DNA of 64,000 nt from Pseudoscleropodium purum (GCA_963969395.1 OZ017796.1:312501-376500); one strand, 5' to 3'; counted from the stretch's first letter, positions 37,755 through 50,556 are shown. Numbers and translations: made by a program. Notes: generated by a model not told the origin, from the sequence alone.

Positions 37755-37983
37755 TTAACCTATAAATGATACTGCGGACGTTTTTTGGCCGATGAATGAC
37801 AAAAAATCTCTACATGGAAGACAAAAGTGCAACTATTCATCTTCCAAATTTTGTATGAAAAGGGGATGTCTTCTACAATAGCTTGATTTCCGATAGGTGC
37901 TTTGACATTTTTTTAATCCAAAAATTTACGTAGTATCAAAACAAATAATTTCTATAGTGACCAATCCATTGTTCAAAGGTTAA
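37755..37983 (-). mobile_element. TTAA-type short element, family C (229 bp)
   Basis: It starts TTAACCTATAAATGAT and ends TTCAAAGGTTAA. Its reverse complement matches the copy at 19911-20140 along most of its length (GCAACTATTCATCTTCCAAATTTTGT region). Same size and TTAA ends; non-coding. Confidence 0.7.
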
Positions 37984-37999
37984 CTTCTTGCCTCATGAA

Positions 38000-39540
38000 T
38001 AATGAGAGTACCAATTTTAGGCAAGAATTTATAATGATCAGTTTTAAAAAGGTGTAATATAATTACCTTATGGTTGTGATTTTGAAATGTGAGCCTTGTG
38101 ATTGCTACAATATGAGTACAACATGCAATTCTCATGGCGTAAGACATTAAATCATGCCCACAAAGTAGGTCCAACATGGTGATTTGGAGGTTCACCCGGG
38201 ATAAAAGTAAAAAAAAAAAAGCCCCTATTTTTAACCATGTTTAAGGTATGTTCTAAACCTCTCCTGACTAATAATATGATTGCAAATACGAATTCAGAAT
38301 TTGCAAAAAAAATTGTGTGAAAAATAAAAATTAGTGGATTTCCCCGGAGTAAATCCAGCCTCCTAGGCCCATTCCCTGGGCATGATTTAACGTCCCGCTC
38401 TCCTGCCCCACTCCCAGATATTCCAGTTTCGAACAGGAACGTGGGCGTGGAGGGTTGCCAGCAATGCAATTAGTAAGCTTACCAGTAAGTCCACGTGTTG
38501 TTACAGCACCTCCAGAGGAGCATCCCAAACGAAGTTAAGTTTAGTTGATAAGGTAGGAGGCTTTTAAAGTGTTCATCTAAGGGCTGGTCCGCCTTTTTCA
38601 TGTGGTTTCTTGCATGGGATTATTTTTAGCTCATTTTTCAGACAAAGTAACTTAGATTTTGATTTTAAACCAAGTCGTTTCATATTTTTTGAGTCATTTT
38701 TGAATTACTTATGAATTTTCAAACAAGATGAGTCATAGGTCCCTATTTCTGACCCTAGGTCTTACATAAACCATTCACTTGCAACATCTGAAGAAAAATG
38801 GGAAAAGCAAAGAGAATGATTGGCTCTTGTAAAAAAAAATATTTTGTTTGTTGATTCATTCAATGATTGTAGAAGGACCATTTAAAGATCACCTCAAGTC
38901 CATTACAAGTGAGTCTATATGGACGGTTCTAAATGACCTCCTACATTAGAGCCTCCTACCTTATTTGACTGGAAGGCTTCCTTTTGGGGTTTTGTCGAAA
39001 AACCTCACCTTCCTAGCACTTGCCTCTTTATTCATTCTCGATAATTTGGTTTGGGAAATTAGACATTAGAAGAAATTTGAGGCCTTTTCAATTTTGTTCC
39101 CAAAACTGTTCTTGATACTATTGGCTACTATTAGGCCAATAGAAAAAAAATTTTAAGTTATAAATAAATAAAATTAGTCTTGAAATGCAAAAAAAAAGGT
39201 CTGAGATTTTTATTTTTTTTTGAAAAAAAAAAAATCGATGATGTGGCACTCTCTCAACCATGTCGGATTTGTGTTCTTGTAGTAGTTTTGGCGTTCCCAA
39301 GGTCTGATAACTCACAGCCTTGTAGAGGCCCCAAATTTCTTCTAAGGAGTTGTATTCCTAATGAAAAAGGTTGTTGTTTTCTATGGTTTTGTTGGCATGA
39401 TATTTTGATAGTTTCTTGTAAAAAACATGTTGCAAATAATCTTCATTTCCAACACTTTAGTTAAAAAAATTGTCAAAAAGTGTCAAAACATTAGTAGAAA
39501 GGGGTTTGGGAGTCATTAGAAAAAATGTGAACTTGTAGGA
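38000..39540. other. Intergenic with repeat fragments
   Basis: It contains a family E fragment near 38665-38730 (CAAGTCGTTTCATATTTTTTG) and a reversed family F fragment at about 39240-39350 (TGATAACTCACAG, CCCCAAATTTCTTCTAA). A GC-richer patch at 38340-38530 holds no domain-bearing frame. Confidence 0.45.
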
Positions 39541-39549
39541 AGGTTGTTA

Positions 39550-39810
39550 AGGTTTTGTTTTTTGGCATCTCGCAGTACAAGTACAAAAAATAAAATAAAA
39601 ATATTTTTTGAAATAAATATTAAATAAATATTAAAACATGATGCGGCACTAATGAGGCACAAGTAGTGCCACGTCAAGTGCTTTCATTAAAAAATAATGA
39701 AAAATAAAAAATAAAAATTGTAATTCTTCTTTGATTGCACTGGGGGATTCAAAACTTGTACACCTCCCAAGAGCTGAAGTTTTTGGTAATGCTTCAAGCT
39801 ATAGTAGAGA
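39550..39810 (+). repeat. Dispersed repeat family B
   Basis: It has the same motif order as 20300-20570: GCAGTACAAGTACAAAAAA, A/T-rich stretch, AGGCACAAGTAGTGCCAC, TTTCATTAAAAAATAA, TTGCACTGGGG, ACACCTCCCAAG. Confidence 0.55.
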
Positions 39811-40668
39811 GGGGGGGTTCTAGGAATTATCAAATTGAAGAACTTTAAAAAATATATATTTTTATCAATAGTAGAATTTCCAATACTCATTTTGACATTC
39901 TTTTTAGTATCACTAATTTTTGACATTTTCTTTTGAGGCACTAAAATGTCAAAAAATTCAACATTGCCTTTGATACTTTAGTGTTGAAAAAAACCGTCCA
40001 AATGTTCTAAATTTAATGGCATCTCGTTTTTTTACACTTTAGTGTCAAAAATAGTGTTGAAATAAAATGCCCCCCAAAATGTCAAAAACAACATCCTCTT
40101 TAGTTAGTTAGTGTATGTGAAGTTGCTTGACGAAGACCTCACTTGAAAATTGGTTCAATGTTGTAGAAGCAATTGGGTCCTTCTTGTTGCATAGGGATTT
40201 GTTTTGGTCACAACTACTAACTTATAGGAAATATTATATGTGTAGACTAGAAAAATAATCACAAGAAGATCCCATCAACTTGTTGAATTGGTTCTATAGG
40301 TCTTCTTTAGTGCAAGAGAATCTTTTGGCTATGGTATATGCTTTTCATTCTCTCATAGCATTCATGAGGCTTGAGACAAGCACTTGCTCTAAAGTGGAAA
40401 CTTCAATGTTAACTTTTTGTTTTTAGATTTTTTTTATTACAAAAGTTGCATTGATGGCCAGTTATATTTTAATAAAATATGTCATTTATAACCTCTCAAG
40501 TTCTTGATCCTATAGTTAAGATTTTGTACATAGATGCATATAAGGATTGCCTTCATAGCAAAGCAAATTTTGTACAATTTGGATGAATAATTTCAAAGAC
40601 TAAATTGTACAATTTAGTATTTTTGGTCTCATCTTAGATAAGTTGGACAACCAAAGAACATTTTGGTA

Positions 40669-41568
40669 TTTGACTCTTGAAGGTCCAAATTGTGTTTATT
40701 GGCAACATAGCAATTTTGGGCAACTCACTATAAATGAAATTCTTAGTTTTTTAGACTGAAATTTTCACACAACATGTGCCCAAGAAGTAGCTTTAAGGCC
40801 CAATAATTTTCAACAATAACTTTTGACAACATGATTCAAAAGTTATTGCATGATATGTAATTTTCAATGCTTGTCAAGCAACCCAAAATTTTCTTAAAAA
40901 ATCACTTTTTTCAAAAATAAATATTTGTAATTGATTTTCTAGATTTATTTGTATGTGAAAAGCTTTGAATCATTCCATTTTGATTTACTAGATGAAAGTT
41001 ATGAGGTGTTCTAGTTTGCAGGCAATCATGGATTCCCTACTCAAAAATAAACTTTGGAGTCCTTTATTTGACTCAATTTTCAATATTTTTTGAAAAAAAT
41101 AAAAATATATGTTGTAGATTGTTTATTACTACATTACCACATTTGGGATTGGAATTTTTCAATTCCATAATTAAATTCTTAACAATTTAGTGTTTTGAAT
41201 AATTTTGTACTTCTTTCTACTTACTATTTTTTTCCTATATGTTGTGCAATTTCAAATGATCTAAATTTTTTTATGCCTTGAAGAATGAATCCAAAGAGTA
41301 ACCATCATTTTGGACATTTTTTCATACAAATATGACCTTGTGAAGTGTAGCTGCCCGTGTTTTCACAGGGTCAAAAAAATGGTTTTAGTCACTTCAAACA
41401 TTGATATCTTTGCAAATTTTTTCCACATCTTTTTAAAATAGTTTACTTCAAGATCCTATGGTTACATTTGTCCAAAATGTTTTTCATCTAAAATTTGATG
41501 CTTGGATCAAAAATGGCAGTTTTGGAGTGTTTTTGGTGAAAACATAGTCTCCAGCCTTTAGAAGTTAA
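40669..41568 (+). mobile_element. Family A element, near full length (900 bp)
   Basis: The left end TTGACTCTTGAAGGTCC and right end CCTTTAGAAGTTAA are eroded versions of the family ends. The full interior aligns in order with 48908-49825 (AACATGTG, CATGATTCAAAAGTTATTG, TTTGAATCATTCC, ATTCCATAATTAAATTC, CATACAAATATGACC). Confidence 0.75.
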
Positions 41569-42540
41569 AGAAAAAAAAATCTTGGATTTTCAACTAAATT
41601 TCAACACAATTCATTAACATGCAAGTTGTGAAATGCATATAGTTTTGAATGTGCAAAGTGATGAAAATTTTTTTTCTCAAAGTTTTAAAGTAAATATATT
41701 ACTATTAGAGAGGAAATCAATAAAACCTCTCTAAAATTTAATACACTATACTTTAATGAGTTAGCTATCCATACCTTAAAGTTAGGATGCTTGGTTTCTT
41801 TTGTTTGTTTGTTATGGTGAGACTGTTCGAACTATGTGTCCCTTGAGCATCCTTGCATTCCTAGTACAATCTGAAAGTTTTCTACAAGGAGGGGTGTTCG
41901 GGCTTTATTTTATAGTGTTCCGACTTACAATGTAAAAGTTATTGAATCTTGAGTTTTTCTTTAATTAAAAGAAATTCAAAAATTATTTTTCTTGTTATTT
42001 TGTTTGTATCCAAATGTGCACACATTCATCTAAAAAAGAAACTTTAACATCATATTTGGTAGCAATTTAGAGTATCCTTCTATTGAGAAAAGAAGTTTAT
42101 CACCAAATATTCCCTTCAAAACATTTTCTATCCCTTGATTTTTGAACAAATTTTTTTAGCCAAACCTACTTCATGATTAGAGTACTATTCTTTCTTGCTA
42201 CAAACATTTCACTATGGTATAATAAATGACAAAGATTCCTTTTTTCTTTAGCTTGATATGAAATTTCCCATTAGGCAAAAATTATTATTCTAGTTGCACA
42301 AATAAGAACATCCTTAATCTAGAGACTTGGTGTTATACCTGTATTGAACCAACATGAAAAGTTTTAAATCAAGTACCCACAAACATACAAGGCTATACTT
42401 TGTGGCTGGGGCCAAGGCAATTCAATTAGAGATCATGACTTGAAACATTACTTTTATGATATTCAAATAATTCTATGGCGTTCAAACCATTTTTTAAGCT
42501 ACAATTAACTTAACTTAAAAAGTTCTATTCGTTGTAACAA
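41569..42540. other. AT-rich intergenic sequence
   Basis: No gene seen. It ends where GC rises at the transporter's leader. Confidence 0.45.
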
Positions 42541-43199
42541 CTAACGAGACACAATGGTTGCTACGTCGCACTCACAAGCATGTTAGGGACTATCGGCGTA
42601 ACGGCGTGACATTGCCGTTCCCGTTGCAGCGCCTCTGTAAACGGCTGGCTGAGGATGCTCCAAGTGAGCCGCGTCTTTAGAAGATGAAGTTTTGCCGTGC
42701 ACTTTTTGCATGTCAGGCGGCGATGCCCTCTTCTGGAATTTTGGATGAACACCCAGTTTCTTGCTTCTTGCAAACATTCCGTATTGCAGTTGCATTCTTC
42801 AGTGTCAGGCCCGTGGCTGTCTTTGTCGCTATAGCCTTTATGGCCCCAGCGCGCCTGTTATGGCTTCTGTTGTTTGCCACGGCGTCGTGCGCGGTGGAAT
42901 TGCAGCTCGTTTTATCTTTGAACGGCGAGCTGAGAATTTGTGCTTGAGTATTCGTGTCTGCGCTTTAGATTCCGTTTTCTGTTTTTTGCGCAGAATGTCG
43001 GATGCAGGTCTCGACATTTTGATGCTGACGTTGCCACTGCATTCCAACTTCTCCCAGATCTGGCCAATGTCGCTAGACGTTTTTCAATCCACTTGTATTT
43101 CTCCTTCCAAGCTTTCCCGAGGTTTGACGCCGGGTTCGATCGTCGTCGTCATCGCCGAGTAGCACCTGTGAGCGCATGGTTGTGGAGCTCGTTTAAGCG
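42541..43199 (+). promoter_or_regulatory. Promoter / 5' leader of the Lsi2-like gene
   Basis: A sharp GC rise at about 42550 marks the proximal promoter or leader, directly before the start codon. Overlapping open stretches on both strands have no domains. Transcript start and possible leader introns are not resolved. Confidence 0.4.
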
Positions 43200-46100
43200 A
43201 TGGCGGCCTGGGCGTCGCTTCCCAAGGTCATCCTGGGATGCTTTGCCTTTGTGGTCTGGTGGGTGTTGGCTGTCTTTCCAGCGGTGCCATTTCTTCCGAT
43301 TGGCCGAACAGCGGGCTCCCTTTTGGGTGCCACGCTCATGGTGGTTTTCCAAGTGATCTCTCCCGGCCATGCCTTCGCGGCGGTGGATCTTCCCATTCTG
43401 GGCCTTCTGTTTGGCACCATGGTAATCAGTGTGTACCTCAAACGAGCGCGTCTCTTCGAATTTCTCGGCCGAGCTTTGTCGTGGAAGACGCGGGGCGGAA
43501 AGGACCTTCTCTGCCGCCTGTGTCTGTTGTCCGCGCTGTCTAGCGCGCTGTTCACGAATGACACGACGTGCGTGGTGTTGACGGGCTTTGTGCTGGAGCT
43601 TTGTCGGAGTGAGAATCTCGACCCCAAACCGTTCCTCATTGCGCTCGTTTCGAGCTCCAATATTGGCTCCGCAGCGACGCCGATTGGAAATCCCCAGAAC
43701 CTGGTCATCGCCGTCAACAGCGGGATCAGCTTTGGGCTCTTCTTGTCTGGAGTGCTCCCCGCGGTGGCAGTAGGGTTGGCGGTGAATACTCTGTTATTGT
43801 TGGCAGTCTATGGACGTTCGCTCTCACTGGCGCCCGGCGATTTGAACATATCAGCGTCACCGAGACAGCAAACAGAGTTGCAGGGGGGAACTGGTCGCGT
43901 GGAACTTGAAATGAATGGGGATAGTTCAGGTACTGTGACTCCGCTTAGACTCCAGAGACGTGCAGGATGAAGTCATTTCTGCACAGAGAAATGGCTGACT
44001 CAGACTGTGGTTACTGGTTGCGTAACAATGATACATATGTTCTTTACTAATAAGCTAGAAATCTTTAGACCTAAGTCACATAACATGCAGTCAGTATTAT
44101 TGGACTTGCTGCCAAGTCAGAATCTGTGCTTTGCCTGTGTTACAAAACGCCTCCCCTGCTTACTCTGCCAGAGACCATGTCGGAGGTTGTTGAAATTGTT
44201 GAGCATGATTTCAGGTGATGGGGAAGCGAGGAGACTCTCAAAACAAGCTTCCCTGGAGTTGAGCGGTCCAAGACTTGATTCAATCCGAGGGCCTAGGGGA
44301 CACACACACCGTGCGGGAGACGACACCCTGGAGGACAGCCTCGAACGCGGTGAACACACGCGCAGTGAACGGGACATCATTGCTAGTAGCATGGCCTCGA
44401 ATCAGGGTGTTGAACATACTGTAACATCCGCAAGCTCCAGAGAGGCATTGTCCACGGCAGTTCCGTGTGATAATTTGGAAGCCGGCTCAAGTGTTGTTAG
44501 AGTGCACACGAAGAGAGGTCTTGCGAAAGGGTGTGCCCTGTTTTTTAGGGTTTTCTGTGGGAGGAAGGGTGCTGATATGTTAGGACGGCGATGGAAGAAA
44601 CAGCAGGCAAGGATCTGGAATGCTTGTGTTTACCTTGTGACCATTGGGATGCTGGCGGCTCTTTTAGCGGGTCTGAGTCTTCCCTGGAGTGCAATAACAG
44701 CTGCCGTGGTCTTGACGGTGCTGGATTTCTCAGATGCGGGGCCAAATCTGGACAAGGTTTTACGTGCTCCCCCCTTATCCTTGTAGTGGACGGATTAGTA
44801 CTTTCTTTTCGTGCATTTCTGTTGAGTGTCCTCAATGGCCAATCTCATCAATGAGAGGACATGTGGTACCGTTGTCCCATTGATTGGCACGTTATCTACG
44901 TGTATGACATTAGTCTCTTGAGTCTTGAGATTTGCGGTAGTGAGCAATAATTTTTTGTCATTCTCGATTCTCCACATTAGCCCTGGTTTTGTTGGAGTTG
45001 GAATGCATAGAACGCCAAACAGGGTAACCCACGAATCGCTTGTATTCTTGAACTCCTTCTTTTAAGTACAAAGCACTTTGTGAATCTTACTTGTGTACCA
45101 TTCCTTGTGCAGGTATCCTACGCCCTGCTAGTTTTCTTCTCTGGTATGTTCATAGCGACATCTGGCTTTAATGAGACTGGCGCTCCTGAAGCATTTTGGG
45201 AAGCCGTGCAGCCACATTCTCGGATTGATACTGCGAGCGGGGTCAGCGTGCTTTCGCTAGTTGTTACTGTCCTGTCAAATGTGGTATCTAATGTTCCTAC
45301 AGGTACTGATTTTCTGGTCTCTATCCTCCTGAACCCTTTTAGGACCAAGAAACCATATTTATCCTCATGGTTTCGTATACAGTTATTGAGTGCCCATGAT
45401 TTGATCAATAAAAACGGTCATTTTAAACCACGATCCTTGGTCCTTTTAAGGGGTAACCATACAAATCAGTCCGTTTCGATTGGTCTCGTTGCTTCGCAAT
45501 TTGACTAAACCATGATGCTCATGCCAACAAACATTATCAACTTTTGGAGTTTTTTAGCCAATTTCATTGATCATATTGTGAAAAACATAATTAGGAAAGG
45601 TTCCAAATTTTATATTACAAGAATCAATGAAGACCATTGCATCTGTTCACTGCAACCTAAATAAAATTAGCCACCAAAAAGTCTCTACATGACCTTCTTA
45701 AGACATCCTTAATCCCTTAACACTTCAATCCTTTTTTGATTTTTTGCACATTTTTGCTTATATCTTTTTACAGAAATATCATGTACTCCAATTTCATGAA
45801 ATTGGTCATAAAAAAAGGTTGTCTTTTCAAGATTCAAGTATTACATTGGATATGGATGAGAAGTTAGTTGAACTATACAGTGCTTGCAAGCCCTCCGTTC
45901 ATCTCCGTTCATCGTCTAGAATATGGACGTTTATGGACGTTGGAGCGTTTCGGGGTTAAAAAAACATGACATTCAAAGTGACAATCATTTCAGGATGGAG
46001 GTAGTATTATTTAGTCACTACAGACGGTTTATTTACTTGACTCGATTGCAAGGGGGAACGTTATAAACCGAACATTCATTACTTCATAGACTTAGTTGTT

Positions 46101-46527
46101 TTTTGGGAGCGATTGTTGTTGGCAAAAGTGTTTTTCTTTCTTCTCAATGTGGCGAGTTTGCAGATGACGTTGACTTGCTTCTTTTTTTTGTCTATCTGCA
46201 GTTATATTACTGGGGTCAAGGGTTGCAGCATCAGCAGCTGACACTCCTGGAGCAAGCGCTGTTAAGGCATGGTTAATCCTTGCGTGGGTGAGTACAGTAG
46301 CTGGAAACTTGACATTGGTGGGGTCTGCAGCGAATCTTATTGTCTGTGAACAAGCCAGACCAACACCGGCAGATAAAGTGCTTCGTGAAGGACAGTCAAA
46401 TGGGCTCCAAAGGTTTGAAAGGCCAACTTACGACCTGAAATTTTTGAGCCACCTTAAGTTCGGATTTCCATCCACTTTAATTGTCATTACCGTAGGTTTG
46501 GTGCCTCTGGTGATTCGAAAATTATGA
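43200..46527 (+). CDS. Lsi2-like silicon/arsenite efflux transporter (ArsB/NhaD superfamily), 4 exons
   Basis: Exons 43200-43929, 44215-44756, 45113-45302 and 46202-46527 join in frame through GT-AG sites, giving 595 residues. Plant Lsi2 proteins export silicic acid or arsenite across the plasma membrane. Diagnostic blocks are [35 protein letters not shown], the [16 protein letters not shown] block opening exon 3, NVVSNVPT, and [20 protein letters not shown] near the end. Hydrophobic helices alternate throughout, as in the ion-transporter superfamily. A Ser-, Arg- and acid-rich cytosolic loop of about 130 residues (roughly 212-345) is longer than in rice Lsi2 (total about 470 residues). Start context is GCGATGGCGG. 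The substrate is inferred from family only. Confidence 0.9.
45709..45959 (+). mobile_element. TTAA-type MITE inside intron 3 of the Lsi2-like gene
   Basis: The left end TTAATCCCTTAACAC and the reverse complement of the right end (TTAACCCCGAAACGC) agree at 11 of 15 positions. It is AT-rich inside and 251 bp long. It lies wholly in the 899-bp intron between exons 3 and 4, so it need not disturb the protein. Confidence 0.5.
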
Positions 46528-48120
46528 TCCTGGAGAAAGTTTTCAGCGATTCTTCCGACCTTGCTACTTCCAATGGGGTGCCAGAGTAGGTCTCGTGTTT
46601 GGGAAGAAGAATTCAAGACATTGCCCTCACCGCGGCCTGTGAGACTCTACTCCCTCTCAAAATTGTCTTTGCAGTGTAGGAACTGACCATGGATCGTGTT
46701 GGTTGCGAACGTTTTTTTTTAATGCGTGAATCCTACTTGTTGCAGAGAAGAGCCAGAGGTAGGGGACCAGTCGTTAGATTACACGAACGAGGATGCTGCT
46801 TCAAATAGGTTTTGCTGATACATCAGGTAAGTGATAGCGTCCTTCTTCTTGTAGGTAGTTTCCATGCAGTTTCCGTGCATTTTCCATGTAGATTCTTAGG
46901 TTTCTTAAAGTTTCTCTCAGCATATGCCTTTCAGTCTTTCCTTCGTCTCTTCCTCCTCACTGATTGGCTCTGATGTCTGATGACCTCAGCTTCTCAGCTC
47001 CTGCTGCAAGGCTGGGGACGCACATTGTCGAATCTTTGCTCGCTCGAAGGCAGCAGTTTGGTACTCTAGCATATGCTCTTTCCTTGAAGTGGCCATAGGG
47101 TGGCCAGGAAACACAGGAACTTTTCATTTGCCACGCATGGTAAAATTTGCAAATTTTGAGTTCACATTTGGTATCTGAGGCCCCAAATTAGTTTGGAGAG
47201 GTGTAGAAAATAGATTAATCGAGCAAAAGATAGGGAGTCTTTTTTTTAAGTTCATCCTCGGCTTGTTGCACAACTATAAGCGCGACCCTGTCTGACTCTC
47301 CATCTAGTAAGCATAAATGACAGTCTGGTATTATGGGGTATCAAGAATTTTGTATCATAGGTGAATTACAGATATAAGTCATATTTGCACTTATTGTAGT
47401 GCCTGGGAAGTTTGAAGTTTATGGACTAGACAATACTTAAGAGCTGGGAGGCTTGAGAGCATTATTGGACAATAATGCCAAGGTGTATTCTACGTTTTGG
47501 GGTTGATCCAATTGGTTGATCAAAGGGCTTAGAATGAGAAGGATTATGGATTACAGTCCCCTTCTTATTAGCGAATGATGTAACTAGTGCTGTGTTTTTA
47601 GGACTGCTTTATGCCTAGAGGTTGGGCTAATTTGTTGTGTCCAAGGTCCCAAATCTTCACTTGTGATTGGACAAAACACTAAAATCAGCCCGAAGTCCCC
47701 AACCCCTTTACACATAAGAGGCTAGGCGAATTTGGTGAAATTAATTTTTTATTCAAAAAAGGCATAATTTGACATGACCCAGATTTGTTGTACTTGAGAA
47801 GGTGAGGCTCTTGAGTTTAGTTCACTTGTTTCCATCGCCAAGTATTTGTTGATGTAGCATTTATAATGAAAGAAAAGTTTATTATTTGTTATTGGAACCA
47901 AAATTTTGTAAAATTTGTAGTTTGTGCAATATTTGTATGCCATTGCTTGGTTGCCAAATTTTTACCATTTCTTTGTTGTTATGTGCATTCTTGTCATGAT
48001 TAATTAGTAAGGTAGATAAGTCTATTAATACCTTAATTTGCAATTTGAATAGCTTAAAGCCGATTCCAAGAGAGGCACATATTTTTCAAAGGTGTGTGCT
48101 TGTTTCATGAATCAAACCTA
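46528..48120. other. 3' UTR and intergenic
   Basis: The first 300 bp may be 3' UTR, possibly spliced (TTGCAG near 46745). The rest is AT-rich without a supported gene. Confidence 0.4.
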
Positions 48121-48126
48121 GGTCTT

Positions 48127-48640
48127 GAAATTACAAAACTATCCATAGAATAGTTATAAGCACCCTATTAACAAAACATAACCTTCTTGTAGTGTATTTA
48201 TTAGCACTTTAGTATTCACCAATTAGTAATTAACACATTACCCTAATTGGAATCAATGCATAGATATTGTCGTAAAAATAAATAGATTTGGATGAGTTTT
48301 GTAGTGGTAATGGGGCCAAAGTAGGATGGTGGTAATAGACAAATGATTGAGATGGGATGCTCTACCTAAGTGAGCACATTGTATATTTCTTTAAGGTAGA
48401 CCAATCCATCTCCGCCATCCATTTATTACTCCCATCTTACTTTGACCCCATTACTACTACAAAACTCATCCAAATCCATTTCCTTTATGACAAAAGTAAT
48501 GCATTAATTTCAACTAAGGTAACGTTTCAATTTTTAATTGGTGAATATTTAAGTGCTAATAGATACAATTCAAGGTATTTATGGATTGTTAATAAGGCAT
48601 TTATGACTTCACTCTATAGGCAATTTTGTAATTTTAGGGT
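48127..48640. mobile_element. Long foldback element with about 240-bp arms
   Basis: The left arm (about 48127-48367) and right arm (about 48392-48640) are inverted copies with a loop of about 24 bp. Mirrored blocks include AAATTACAAAAC with GTTTT-type TTTTGTAATTTT, TATTAGCACTTTAGTATTCACCAATTA with TAATTGGTGAATATTTAAGTGCTAATA, and GATTTGGATGAGTTTTGTAGT with ACTACAAAACTCATCCAAATC. Identity of the arms is high and rises toward the loop. Transcription would give a long double-stranded RNA hairpin. Confidence 0.85.
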
Positions 48641-48907
48641 AGTCCACTTCTAAAATTCATAGAAAATACAATTTTAATTGTAAAATTATAATTCTATTTG
48701 GATTTGATTTCCAAAACAAGTGTACGCCTCTAAAAAATATGTATTCATCATGGAGTTGGTCCTAAAATATTCCAATTGCAAGTTGAAGTAATAATAGGCT
48801 GATCTACCTTATTCTTTACTAGTTTCTTAACTTAAACATCACAGTATTAAAATTATTGATAAAATGGTTATAGATAAGTTAGAAATACCATAAATGGTGC
48901 AAGGTCT

Positions 48908-49825
48908 TTAACCCCGAAAAGATCAAATTGTTTTTTTTTTGTCAATATAGGAATTTTTGGCATTTCATTACAAATGGAATTTTTAATTTTTTTTTCCTTA
49001 AAATTCTCATACAACATGTGGACAAGGTTTTTCTTTAATGCCCAACAATTGTCATAACTTTTGATTACATGATTAAATAGTTATTGTATGATATGTAGTT
49101 TTTTTTTCTAGACTAGATAGTCCAGGCAAATTTAAAAATCAAATTTTTTGAGAACAAAAATTTGAAAATGATTTTCAAGATTTATATATAAATGGAAAGC
49201 TTTTAGTCATTTCATTTTTGTTAATGAGATGAAAGTTATGATGAGTTTTAGTTTGTGAGCAATTATGAATTCTTTGAAGTCCTTTATTAAACTTAATTAT
49301 TTTATTCAATTTTCAAATTTTTTGGAAAAGAACAATCATAGGTTGTAGATTGCTTAATACAATTGGGATTGACATTTTTTTAATTCCATAACTAAATTCT
49401 TAACAAATTAATATCTGAATTATTTTCTATTTCTTTCTACTTACTATTTTTTTCCTATATGTTGTACAATTTCAAATCATCTGAATTTTTTCAACCATGT
49501 AGCTAACTTGCCTTGAAGAATGAATTTAAAGAAGCACCACCAATATGGAAATTTTTTCATACAAATGTGACTTTGTGAAGTGTAGCTATCTACTTTAGGA
49601 CAAGGCAAAAAAAAAGGATTTTAGTCAATTCAACACTAATATCTTGTAATTCACTCGATGAAAATTTCTGAAATTTTTTTGACATCTTTTCAAACTAGCT
49701 CCTTACAAGATCCTATAGTTACTTATGTCCAAATAATTTCTTTTGTAAAATTTGTTACTTGTACCAAAAATGGTTGTTTTGGAGTGTTTTTGGTGAAAAT
49801 GTAGTCAAGGAATTGTAGGAGTTAA
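48908..49825 (+). mobile_element. Family A element, full length (918 bp)
   Basis: It begins TTAACCCCGAAAAGATC and ends ATTGTAGGAGTTAA. The interior aligns in order with 40669-41568 over its whole length. TTAA at both ends; non-coding. Confidence 0.75.
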
Positions 49826-50556
49826 GGAAAAAAAAAATTAAAACTAAAAAATATATAGAGAGAAAAAATGAAAATGAAACAATAGAAAATATTGACTAAA
49901 AGATTATAAAATTTGTTCACAAGGGGCTTAGAAATTTTGAAGTTGATTAATATTTTTCAATGTATTCTTTCCATGGCCATAAAACTATGGATTTTAGAAG
50001 ATATCATTGAAGAAAGTATCTCTTGTATAACTATAAGCAATGTATGCCATTTAAAAATTTCCTCTACAAAAAAAAATTAAGTAAATTTGTGACATAATTT
50101 TGTTTTAAAGATTAATCAATAATATTTGTGACTCACTTTCAAATGTTCTTAACTCCTCAAGGATTTCAAGATTTTTAGGCTCAAAACTGCTTTAAAGTAC
50201 TCAAATCCAAAGCAAGGCTAAAATCTTCATATGTATTTATTCATTAACTTGAAATTCAACCATAAGATCCTTTAGTTAACTTACCTCCTAAAGGACCATT
50301 GTCCCCTTAGGGAACAAATGGCATTTCAAGCATGTAGTTGCGACCAAACAATTTCATGAGATTTTCTAAAACTTTTTTCGAAGGTGAGTAAAGAAGAGAA
50401 CTATGTATTGGTCAAATTTTTTTTGATTCCAAGATTCTAGCGAGAAGTTATGTAGGTTTTTGTTGAAACGGGGAGAAGAGGAGCAACGCGGGCAAGGACT
50501 CTATCCAGTGGGAGTGTGCTGACCGAGTGGAGGGCAATAGTTATTAGGCACTCAAG

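Noticed and set aside
42761..43356. Overlapping open stretches before the Lsi2-like start codon
   Set aside because: They run into the transporter's exon in other frames and show no domains.
43200..46527. Recent bacterial origin of the ArsB-like transporter
   Set aside because: It has four exons with plant splice sites and plant Lsi2-specific blocks.
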